DNA of 10,234 bases from Deltaproteobacteria bacterium (GTDB lineage: Bacteria > Desulfobacterota > DSM-4660 > Desulfatiglandales > Desulfatiglandaceae): contig QMLZ01000094.1 of NCBI GenBank assembly GCA_003646995.1, forward strand, positions 1 through 10,234, in the 5' to 3' direction. Shown one piece after another: positions 1 to 6,412 of this stretch. Numbering within the stretch: the stretch's first letter is position 1; each line of letters opens with the position of its first letter. A model generated the notes under the pieces. That model ran no database searches and was not told where the DNA came from. It worked only from the letters and a program-made list of their open reading frames with translations. The translations under genes and the position numbers were made by a program.

Positions 1-299
1 ATGGCTTCTCCCACAACGGTGGTACTTACCTTATCCAAGCCAAGGCCACCGTACTCCTCGGGCACATCCGTTCCAAGGAGCCCCAGTTCTCCTGCTTTCG
101 CCAAAAGACTGAGGACCAATTCCGGGTTCTTTTCTTCCAACTTTTCAATGTTAGGCATAATTTCTTTTTCAACAAAATCTTTTGCCGTCTGATAAATCAT
201 CTTGTGCTCATCAGTAAAATCTTCTGGCGTAAAAATATCTGCCGGAGTTGCATCAGTAATAAGAAATTCTCCGCCTGCAAAGATTCTTCTCTCACCCAT
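1..299 (-). CDS. fadE: Acyl-CoA dehydrogenase, FadE type (N-terminal part, cut by window edge)
   Basis: Catalyses the first, FAD-dependent step of beta-oxidation, acyl-CoA to trans-2-enoyl-CoA, in the cytoplasm. Only about 99 N-terminal residues are present. They include a GGEFLI segment, then IFTPEDFTDEHKMI, then the GLLGTDVPEEYGGLGLDK signature typical of the N-terminal helical domain of acyl-CoA dehydrogenases. The leader before the helical domain resembles, from memory, Bacillus FadE and related long-chain enzymes of about 590 residues, so most of the protein lies beyond the left edge. The ATG at 299 is supported by an AAGGAGAG ribosome binding site (306-313) at normal spacing. It is the last visible gene of the fadN-fadA-fadE order, 83 bases after the thiolase stop with no terminator between, so it is probably co-transcribed. 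The FAD-binding core and catalytic glutamate cannot be checked here. Family is confident; chain-length specificity is inferred from operon context. Confidence 0.9.
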   Translation of the reverse strand, partial: MGERRIFAGGEFLITDATPADIFTPEDFTDEHKMIYQTAKDFVEKEIMPNIEKLEEKNPELVLSLLAKAGELGLLGTDVPEEYGGLGLDKVSTTVVGEA

Positions 300-305
300 T
301 GTTTA

Positions 306-313
306 CTCTCCTT
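306..313 (-). promoter_or_regulatory. Ribosome binding site of the acyl-CoA dehydrogenase gene
   Basis: On the minus strand this reads AAGGAGAG and ends six bases before the ATG at 299. It fixes the start codon. The rest of the 83-base gap to the thiolase stop shows no hairpin terminator and no convincing promoter, which supports read-through from the thiolase gene. Confidence 0.75.
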
Positions 314-382
314 TTTCCTCTGTAAGTTATCTTTGGTGGTTAATCTATCGCCCTCGAGCGTCAATAATTTTGTCCACAAGGC

Positions 383-1567
383 CTAATAGTCTTCTACCTC
401 AAAGATGGCTGCTGCCCCCATGCCAAAGCCGATGCACATGGACACCAGGCCCCAGCGAAGCTTTCTCTCGTGCATTTCATAGACCAACTGGGTTGTCAAC
501 TTTGCCCCGGTACACCCAAGTGGGTGCCCCAATGCTATGGCCCCGCCGTTAACATTGGTGATTTCCTCATTTAGGCCTAGAGTCCTGATGCAGTAAATTG
601 CTTGGGCAGCAAATGCCTCATTGAGCTCTATCAACTGCATTTGGTCCAGATCCATACCCGCCAGCTTTAATACCTTTGGGATTGCAACTGCAGGGCCCAC
701 ACCCATGTACTCGGGGGGGCATCCCTCCACCACATGGTAGCGGAACGTAGCCATGGGTTTTAGACCAAGTTCTTTTGCTTTTTCCTTGCTCATCAGCACC
801 ACACCCGCGGCACCGTCACTTGTTTGCGAAGAGTTACCGGCCGTAACCGTGCCGTTTGGCTTGAAAGCCGGCCTAAGATGCGAGATACTCTCCTTCGTGG
901 TCCCAGGTCTGACTCCTTCGTCAGTGTCAAAAATTATCTCATCAAAGTCAAAGTGCCCATTAGGAAGTTGTTTCTGGACCTTAACCTTCAACGGCACAAT
1001 CTGGCTTTTGAATTTACCAGCCTTTATGGGAGCTTCAGCCCTTTGTTGACTACGAGCACCAAACTCGTCCTGCTCTTCCCGGGTTATCCCATATTTTTCG
1101 GCGACGTTTTCAGCAGTCAAACCCATTCCAGTAAAGGCACCAGGACGCACATCCACAAGTGCCGGATTTGGGTACATCATGCTTCCTCCCATGGGTATCT
1201 GGCTCATACTTTCAACACCGCCTGCTATTACCACATCCGAATAACCGCACATTATCTTCTCAGCCCCTATGGCTATTGCCTGAAGCCCGGACGAGCAGAA
1301 CCGGTTGACCGTCATGCCCGGAATACGATCCGGCCATCCCATGGACATCACCAAAACCCTTCCCAGATTGAGACCTTGGGTTGCTTCGGGAAATGTACAA
1401 CCTATAATTACGTCATCGATCAGGTTGGGATCCAGGTTCCCTGCCCGCTTCAACAGATCTCCTAAAACAGCACAACCCATAGCCTCGGGCCTCACATGCC
1501 TTAAGGTGCCTCTCGGTGCCTTTCCTACCGCCGTTCTGCATGCTGCAACTATCACGGCTTCTCTCAT
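383..1567 (-). CDS. fadA: Acetyl-CoA C-acyltransferase (3-ketoacyl-CoA thiolase)
   Basis: Performs the last step of beta-oxidation, splitting 3-ketoacyl-CoA with CoA into acetyl-CoA and a shortened acyl-CoA. The protein is 394 residues, normal for thiolases. Visible landmarks: the nucleophilic cysteine Cys91 in [16 protein letters not shown] at 316-320, the [11 protein letters not shown] block at 341-351 with His348, and the second catalytic cysteine Cys378 in [11 protein letters not shown] near the C-terminus. All expected catalytic residues are present, so it should be active. The start is supported by a GGAGG 8 bases upstream. It lies 36 bases after the stop of the upstream multifunctional gene and 83 bases before the acyl-CoA dehydrogenase, in the same order as Bacillus fadN-fadA-fadE. 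A biosynthetic acetoacetyl-CoA thiolase has the same fold, but the operon favours the degradative role. Confidence 0.95.
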   Translation of the reverse strand: MREAVIVAACRTAVGKAPRGTLRHVRPEAMGCAVLGDLLKRAGNLDPNLIDDVIIGCTFPEATQGLNLGRVLVMSMGWPDRIPGMTVNRFCSSGLQAIAIGAEKIMCGYSDVVIAGGVESMSQIPMGGSMMYPNPALVDVRPGAFTGMGLTAENVAEKYGITREEQDEFGARSQQRAEAPIKAGKFKSQIVPLKVKVQKQLPNGHFDFDEIIFDTDEGVRPGTTKESISHLRPAFKPNGTVTAGNSSQTSDGAAGVVLMSKEKAKELGLKPMATFRYHVVEGCPPEYMGVGPAVAIPKVLKLAGMDLDQMQLIELNEAFAAQAIYCIRTLGLNEEITNVNGGAIALGHPLGCTGAKLTTQLVYEMHERKLRWGLVSMCIGFGMGAAAIFEVEDY

Positions 1568-1603
1568 GACTCAATCCTCCATCCAAAAGGGGTTATACGA
1601 TTT

Positions 1604-4036
1604 TTAATTACGCAGGGGCTTACCAGTGTTAAGCATATGTTGTATCCTGGCCTGCGTCTTGGGGTGACCACAGAGACTTAGGAAAGCCTCCCTCTCAAGA
1701 TCAAGCAAGTACTGCTCACTTACCTTGGTATCTGACTGTATTCTCCCGCCGCACAGTACATAGGCAACTTTCTCAGATACCGTCACATCGTGCTCGGTAA
1801 TATAACCAGATGTGTGCATGGTCCACAACGCAAGCTTAAGCATGGCGAATGTATTTTCTCCAGCCACCCTTATCTCATCTTTCGGATCTGGGGGCACATA
1901 GCCTTCCATATTCATTGCAAGGACAGTCTTCTTGGCGTCTTCAATCAAGTAATCCCTGTTGACGGTCATTTTGTCGGTCGGCCTTAAATAACCGAGCTTC
2001 ACAGCTTCCGGGCCTGATGTGGAAACCTTGGCCATGGCGATAGTCTCAAAGGCTCTTGCTACAAAGGGCATCAATTCTATTTGCTTGGGGTAGACGCCAC
2101 CTCTAGGTACCTCAAACAAATGCTCTGTATTGCGGAGATACAGTTCCTTGGTGCCTCCGCCTGCCGGTATCAGCCCGACTCCAACCTCAACCAGGCCCAT
2201 ATAGGTCTCAGCAGCGTAACGCACCCGGTCCGCAGCAAGGCAGACCTCGCAGCCCCCGCCAAGCGCCATGCCTGCGGGGGCTGCCACCACAGGCTTTTCC
2301 AGGTACTTGAGCCTCATCAATGAATCTTGAAACATCTTTATCATCCACTCAAGGTCGTCCCACTCTTCCTCTTGAGCCGTAAACAAAACTAGAGGGAGGT
2401 TTGCACCAACGGAAAAGTTGTCGGCGTGATTAGCGATAACAAGTCCATCAAACCGTTCACTCACTATATCTGCCGCCTTGTAGATCATGTTGACAATATC
2501 ATCGCCTATGGCGTTCATTTTGGTGTGGAATTCAAGGCAGGCAACACCGTCGCCCAAATCTATAAGAGATGCGCCAGGATTGGAGGCAATCTCCATGTTC
2601 CTTTCCTTCAGAGACGGCAGCAAAATGATCCCCGGCTTGATAGGAACTTCTTTATAGCTCTTTGACTGCATATCATAGTAAAGCTGCTTGCCGGCCTCCC
2701 TCTTGTAAAATGACTCATTGCCTTGTGCCAGCATCTCTTCAACCCAGGCAGGAATTTGGTAACCCGCCGCCTTCATCTTCTCCACTGACCTGCCAACCCC
2801 GATAATGTCCCATGTTTCAAAGGGCCCGTATTTTCTTCCAAAACCCCACTTCATGGCATTATCCACGTTCACAATGTCATCGGCGATTTCGGGGATCCTA
2901 TTGGCTGCATAGATCAGGGTTTCGCTCATGGTCTTGAAGATAAACTGACCCCCAATATCCTGCGCATAGTAAAGAGACCGTATTTTTTCAGCTGTCCCGG
3001 AAATATTTTTGGCGGCTTCAAGGGAGGGTATGGAAACCTTTTCTTGCGGCTTATACTCTAATGTATTGTAATCCAGAGACAAGATCACCTTCTGACCTTG
3101 GGAATCTTTGGTCTTTTTGTAAAACCCCTGGCCGGTCTTTTGCCCGAGCATGTTCTTTTCCAGCATCTTCTTTATGAACTCGGGCGGCTGGAACACATCT
3201 CTCCTCTCGTCATCCGGCACACCTTCATACACATTGCTGGCTACATGGACCATGGTGTCTAGGCCAACAAGGTCGCCCGTCCTAAAGGAGGCGCTTTTCG
3301 GATTTCCAATGACCGGTCCTGTCAACTTGTCTACCGCCTCTATAGTTAATCCCATCTCCATCATCACCTTGATGCCATTGAACATGCTGAATATGCCGAT
3401 CCTATTGGCAATGAAGTTAGGAGTGTCCTTTGCGTAAACTATTCCCTTTCCCAGGGTCCGCTCGCATACTTCCGCCAATACCTCCATAACCTCGGGAAGG
3501 GTATCGGGCCCAGGTACCAGCTCCAGCAATTTCATATATCTTGGAGGGTTAAAAAAGTGCGTTATCGCGAAATGCTTGCGGAAATTTTCAGACCTGCCCT
3601 CAGACATGGCCCTGGCCGACAGCCCAGAGGTATTAGACGTCACGATGGTGCCGGGCGTTAAGACGGACTCAATCTTTTCGAACACGCTCTGCTTTATATC
3701 AAGCCTTTCCACAACAACCTCGATTATCCAATCCACATCCTTAAGCCAGTCGAGGTTATCCTCCAGATTTCCCACCTTTATCCGCTTTGCGTATTCCGGC
3801 AAGTAGAAAGAAGCTGGTCTAGATTTGAGGGCATTCTCAAGCCCCTTTTTTGCAAACTTATTGCGAAACTCCGGGCTCTCCTCGGTAAGGCCCTTCTTTT
3901 TGTCCTCGTCTGTAAGCTGCGGTGGTACGATGTCGAGTAAGACGGTATGAATCCTGGTGTTCGCCAGGTGGGCAGCTATTGTAGCACCCATTACTCCTGC
4001 ACCGATCACCCCAGCTTTTTTTATCCTGTATTCCAT
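1604..4036 (-). CDS. fadN: 3-hydroxyacyl-CoA dehydrogenase / enoyl-CoA hydratase fusion (FadN type)
   Basis: A bifunctional beta-oxidation enzyme that hydrates enoyl-CoA and then oxidises the 3-hydroxyacyl-CoA with NAD+. At 810 residues the dehydrogenase comes first and the hydratase last, the reverse of the E. coli FadB order and the layout of Bacillus FadN. Dehydrogenase half: Rossmann loop GAGVMG at 12-17, SNTSGLS at 134-140, catalytic His160 in THFFNPP, then ELVPG, and NFIANRIG at 207-214. A second dehydrogenase C-terminal domain seems to lie around 350-440. Hydratase half, from about 490: DNFSVGANL, then GMALGGGCE with Glu597, then VEVGVGLIPAGGGT with Glu617. These match the two catalytic glutamates of crotonases, so both activities look intact. 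The start at 4036 has a near-perfect AGGAGGT 5 bases upstream. It is the first gene of the operon, behind a promoter with a FadR-like operator. Confidence 0.95.
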   Translation of the reverse strand: MEYRIKKAGVIGAGVMGATIAAHLANTRIHTVLLDIVPPQLTDEDKKKGLTEESPEFRNKFAKKGLENALKSRPASFYLPEYAKRIKVGNLEDNLDWLKDVDWIIEVVVERLDIKQSVFEKIESVLTPGTIVTSNTSGLSARAMSEGRSENFRKHFAITHFFNPPRYMKLLELVPGPDTLPEVMEVLAEVCERTLGKGIVYAKDTPNFIANRIGIFSMFNGIKVMMEMGLTIEAVDKLTGPVIGNPKSASFRTGDLVGLDTMVHVASNVYEGVPDDERRDVFQPPEFIKKMLEKNMLGQKTGQGFYKKTKDSQGQKVILSLDYNTLEYKPQEKVSIPSLEAAKNISGTAEKIRSLYYAQDIGGQFIFKTMSETLIYAANRIPEIADDIVNVDNAMKWGFGRKYGPFETWDIIGVGRSVEKMKAAGYQIPAWVEEMLAQGNESFYKREAGKQLYYDMQSKSYKEVPIKPGIILLPSLKERNMEIASNPGASLIDLGDGVACLEFHTKMNAIGDDIVNMIYKAADIVSERFDGLVIANHADNFSVGANLPLVLFTAQEEEWDDLEWMIKMFQDSLMRLKYLEKPVVAAPAGMALGGGCEVCLAADRVRYAAETYMGLVEVGVGLIPAGGGTKELYLRNTEHLFEVPRGGVYPKQIELMPFVARAFETIAMAKVSTSGPEAVKLGYLRPTDKMTVNRDYLIEDAKKTVLAMNMEGYVPPDPKDEIRVAGENTFAMLKLALWTMHTSGYITEHDVTVSEKVAYVLCGGRIQSDTKVSEQYLLDLEREAFLSLCGHPKTQARIQHMLNTGKPLRN

Positions 4037-4041
4037 ATGAG

Positions 4042-4048
4042 ACCTCCT
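4042..4048 (-). promoter_or_regulatory. Strong ribosome binding site of the FadN-type gene
   Basis: Reads AGGAGGT on the minus strand, 5 bases before the ATG at 4036. This is close to the perfect anti-16S sequence and decides the start codon of the first operon gene. Confidence 0.85.
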
Positions 4049-4131
4049 CTGTGCTTCAGGTTACCACCCAGAGAATGTATGCTGCCCCGGGCAAAAGGAA
4101 AGATTTAGAATAAAGCTTTTGGGGTAAAAAA

Positions 4132-4149
4132 TGAATGAGCTTTCATTCA
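4132..4149. promoter_or_regulatory. FadR-like (TetR-family) operator palindrome
   Basis: On the plus strand the sequence is TGAATGA, GCTT, TCATTCA: two perfect 7-base arms around a 4-base centre, 18 bp in total. As I recall it, the consensus for the Bacillus subtilis FadR operator is TGAATGA-MTAN-TCATTCA, so both arms and the spacing match and only the centre differs. It lies just downstream of the promoter at 4159-4187 and covers the predicted transcription start and first transcribed bases, where a bound repressor would block initiation. In Bacillus, long-chain acyl-CoA releases FadR. That the same signal acts here is inference, and no TetR-family gene is in the window. Confidence 0.82.
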
Positions 4150-4158
4150 CCAATAGCG

Positions 4159-4187
4159 AAATTAACATAATGTAACCTGCATGTCAA
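4159..4187 (-). promoter_or_regulatory. Sigma70-type promoter of the fatty-acid degradation operon
   Basis: On the minus strand a perfect TTGACA -35 box (4182-4187) is followed by a 17-base spacer and TAATTT as the -10 box (4159-4164). The -10 matches consensus weakly (3 of 6), but the spacing is ideal. The expected start near 4151 falls at the edge of the 18-bp palindrome. This leaves a leader of roughly 115 bases before the first ATG, in which I see no riboswitch-like structure. Confidence 0.65.
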
Positions 4188-4251
4188 ATTTTTTTACCAT
4201 GTAAAGGACAAAACGGGAAGATAAATATTGATATGATGGAATGAGTTCCTC

Positions 4252-5172
4252 TTAATTGGCCATCTGGGTATTTTGGGAAGGTTGACCAGTCTCTGTGTCA
4301 AAAAAGCGGAGCATATTATCCCTTTCTTCGGCCAAAAATTCCTGGATTTGCTGAAGCAACTTCTCCATCGTGGGTGCATCAAGGTCAAACCCGCTTTCCA
4401 CGATGAACTTCATGGCCTTGGATTGGGCCAAATCATCAATTGTGACAATCTTTTCATCTTCAAGACAGGTGTATCCGGCAAGTTTAGTGAAGATATTGGC
4501 CAAATATATGATTATAGAGCTGGTCAAATAATTTTTGTCATGCCAAGGAGCATGATGATAAAATACCTGCATTGTAACCTTTTCGGGAAACTTCCACTGC
4601 TGCAGCAGCTTTGCTGCCACCTGATAATGGGTGATACCCAAGACCTGCTTTTCCCCTCTACTAAAGCTCTCGTTGTTCGTGGATATGTAATCGATGATCT
4701 TGAGAAAATCTTCATGGAAGTATTGATCGAACACTACCTTTCCCATGTCATGTATCAAACCTGCCAAGAATATTGTATCATCTCTCACCACATTGAAGTA
4801 TCGAGCCAAATACTTGGCTATCTGGCTGCATACGACCGAGTGTTTCCAAAATCTCGTTCGGTCGAAGTGGCCGTCCTTGTGCTGGGAAAAGAAGTTATGG
4901 ATGGAAAAAGCCAGAAGAATAGATCTCACCTCTTCAATTCCCAAGATCACAAGTGCATGGTCTATGGTGCTAACCTTGCTCAACGTTCCATAAAATGCCG
5001 AGTTGGCAACCTTGAGGATTTTTACTGCAAGCGCCTGGTCTCGCTCAATGAGAGAGGCCACCTTGGGTAGTGACACATTCTCATCGCTCAGCAGCAGGAG
5101 AATTTTCTGGGATACAATGGGGAGCGTCGGAATCTGTTCTATTCGCTGTATTAGTTTTTCTAGATCGGCCAT
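4252..5172 (-). CDS. HDOD domain signalling protein
   Basis: HDOD proteins are HD-like output domains with no firmly assigned general activity, found in bacterial signalling and often beside cyclic-di-GMP or motility genes. The protein is 306 residues from the chosen start. Landmarks, numbered from that Met: NSAFYG at 57-62, WKHS at 109-112, FLAGLIHDMGK around 135-145 with an intact His-Asp pair, and YHHAP near 205-209. The domain fills about residues 5-225 and no second domain is evident; the last about 80 residues are helical and polar. Two ATGs are possible. The one at 5178 sits only 2 bases after the AAGGT box, while the one at 5172 is 8 bases away, so I prefer 5172. The AAGGT box overlaps the stop codon of the upstream MinD-like gene, implying translational coupling. 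Function is not assignable beyond the domain. Confidence 0.88.
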   Translation of the reverse strand: MADLEKLIQRIEQIPTLPIVSQKILLLLSDENVSLPKVASLIERDQALAVKILKVANSAFYGTLSKVSTIDHALVILGIEEVRSILLAFSIHNFFSQHKDGHFDRTRFWKHSVVCSQIAKYLARYFNVVRDDTIFLAGLIHDMGKVVFDQYFHEDFLKIIDYISTNNESFSRGEKQVLGITHYQVAAKLLQQWKFPEKVTMQVFYHHAPWHDKNYLTSSIIIYLANIFTKLAGYTCLEDEKIVTIDDLAQSKAMKFIVESGFDLDAPTMEKLLQQIQEFLAEERDNMLRFFDTETGQPSQNTQMAN

Positions 5173-5183
5173 AGTCATTTACC

Positions 5184-6347
5184 TTAATTCGGGTCAACTC
5201 CACCTTTTGTCCGCAAGTAAGCCTGCAGATCCAGCTTGATTTTCGGCCCCCCGTGGCTTAGGAATCCACCACCTGAACCTCTTCCGTCACCTTCAGGGTT
5301 TCCGTTCCTTTCCAAAGCGCTTCTAATAAGCCTTAACTCTTCCGAAACCGCTGCAAGCCCCTTTGCCAGTTCCTCGATTATAGGCGTGTCTTTCTTTGCC
5401 ACTCCTTTATCGCTCTCAGGCTCTTGCTTCTGTGTCGTAACGGGTGGCGCCGGGGGCTGCGACACTTCTTTTTGGTCTTTCTCCTCCCGCCTGGAGGGGG
5501 GGCTGGTGGATTGTTTGTTGTTACCCGAGTCCTTTAGTTTTAAGGGGGCTTGCACCGCCTTCCACCACCGTCTCCAAAAGCTACCAATTTCAACATCCTG
5601 AAGCTCCTCCCCTCCCCCTTGAAGCAATTTTTCTCCTATTTTCCTAATGCACTGGGAAGCGGGTGAGTTGGGGAAGTTTATCAAAAGGGGCTTTTGCTGC
5701 TTTACAGCTTCAGTAACCCTTGTGTCATCGAAAACCACCCCAAGGGCCTGTACCTGCAGGCCTAGGTATTTCTGTACAGCCCCCCTGAATTTAGCATAGA
5801 CTGACTTCGCGGTAGCAAAGTCCTTGCATAAATTGATAATTACCTCCAGCTTACCCTGATACTCGTTAGCACAAAGCACTTTCACCAGGGAATAGGCATC
5901 GGTTAGTGAGGTGGGCTCAGGAGTTATGATAACAACTACTTCGGGGGCTGCTAAGCAAAAAGATATCACGTTTTTTGAAATGCCAGCGGAGGTGTCAAAA
6001 AGCAAGAAATCGTACTCGTGAAGCCCTGCCAAGGATTCTACTAATTCAAAGGTCTTCTCCTCTGCCAAATTGGCTAGCTCTTCAATCCCTGAACTGCCTG
6101 GCAAGATGTCAATTCCCTCAAAATCCTTAATAAGAATTTGCTGCAATTCCCTGCCGTCAAGCACCAGATCTTTGAGGGTGTGCTCAGGTTGCAATCCAAG
6201 TAATATGTTGATATTGGCCAGACCAAGGTCAGCATCAAACAAGCACGTCCTTTGACCTTGTGAGGCTAAGTACAGAGCCGTGTTCAGGCTGATGTTTGTC
6301 TTGCCTACCCCGCCTTTTCCGCTGGTTATTGTAATAATCCTAGGCAT
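5184..6347 (-). CDS. MinD/ParA-family ATPase (FlhG-like) with long C-terminal tail
   Basis: A P-loop ATPase of the MinD/FlhG type, a family that positions polar or membrane structures such as flagella and division sites. It has 387 residues. The deviant Walker A KGGVGKT is at 11-17 with signature Lys11, followed by DADLGLANI at 38-46 and FDTSAG at 117-122. The ATPase core ends near residue 245. The N-terminal DQA-type helix by which true FlhG activates FlhF is absent, since the protein begins directly at the first strand. After the core come a basic, tryptophan-rich stretch (FWRRWWK at 257-263), a Pro/Ser/Lys-rich linker to about 320, a helix (about 322-347) and a Gly-rich end. It lies 65 bases after the PilB-like gene and nearly abuts the HDOD gene. 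No clear ribosome binding site precedes its ATG. It may position the PilB-like ATPase; that is inference. Confidence 0.88.
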   Translation of the reverse strand: MPRIITITSGKGGVGKTNISLNTALYLASQGQRTCLFDADLGLANINILLGLQPEHTLKDLVLDGRELQQILIKDFEGIDILPGSSGIEELANLAEEKTFELVESLAGLHEYDFLLFDTSAGISKNVISFCLAAPEVVVIITPEPTSLTDAYSLVKVLCANEYQGKLEVIINLCKDFATAKSVYAKFRGAVQKYLGLQVQALGVVFDDTRVTEAVKQQKPLLINFPNSPASQCIRKIGEKLLQGGGEELQDVEIGSFWRRWWKAVQAPLKLKDSGNNKQSTSPPSRREEKDQKEVSQPPAPPVTTQKQEPESDKGVAKKDTPIIEELAKGLAAVSEELRLIRSALERNGNPEGDGRGSGGGFLSHGGPKIKLDLQAYLRTKGGVDPN

Positions 6348-6412
6348 TCTTATATATTGCCGTTACAGCACCTTAAAAGATTTTCTCTCCAATCGCCCCT
6401 AACCGCACAGAC

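Noticed and set aside
824..1465. Open frame of 213 codons on the plus strand
   Set aside because: Antisense to the thiolase gene, whose catalytic motifs are intact; no recognisable domain in the opposite frame.
4083..4093. Short palindrome TGCCCCGGGCA as a terminator or operator
   Set aside because: Arms are 5 bases with a single central base, it lies in the operon leader, and no U-run follows; likely chance.
4238..4249. GGAATGAGTTCC as a second FadR half-site or a terminator for the HDOD gene
   Set aside because: Arms are only 4 bases and do not match the TGAATGA arm; no T-run follows.
4273..5070. Open frame of 265 codons on the plus strand
   Set aside because: It lies wholly antisense to the HDOD gene, has no family features, and the minus-strand frame shows clear HDOD motifs.
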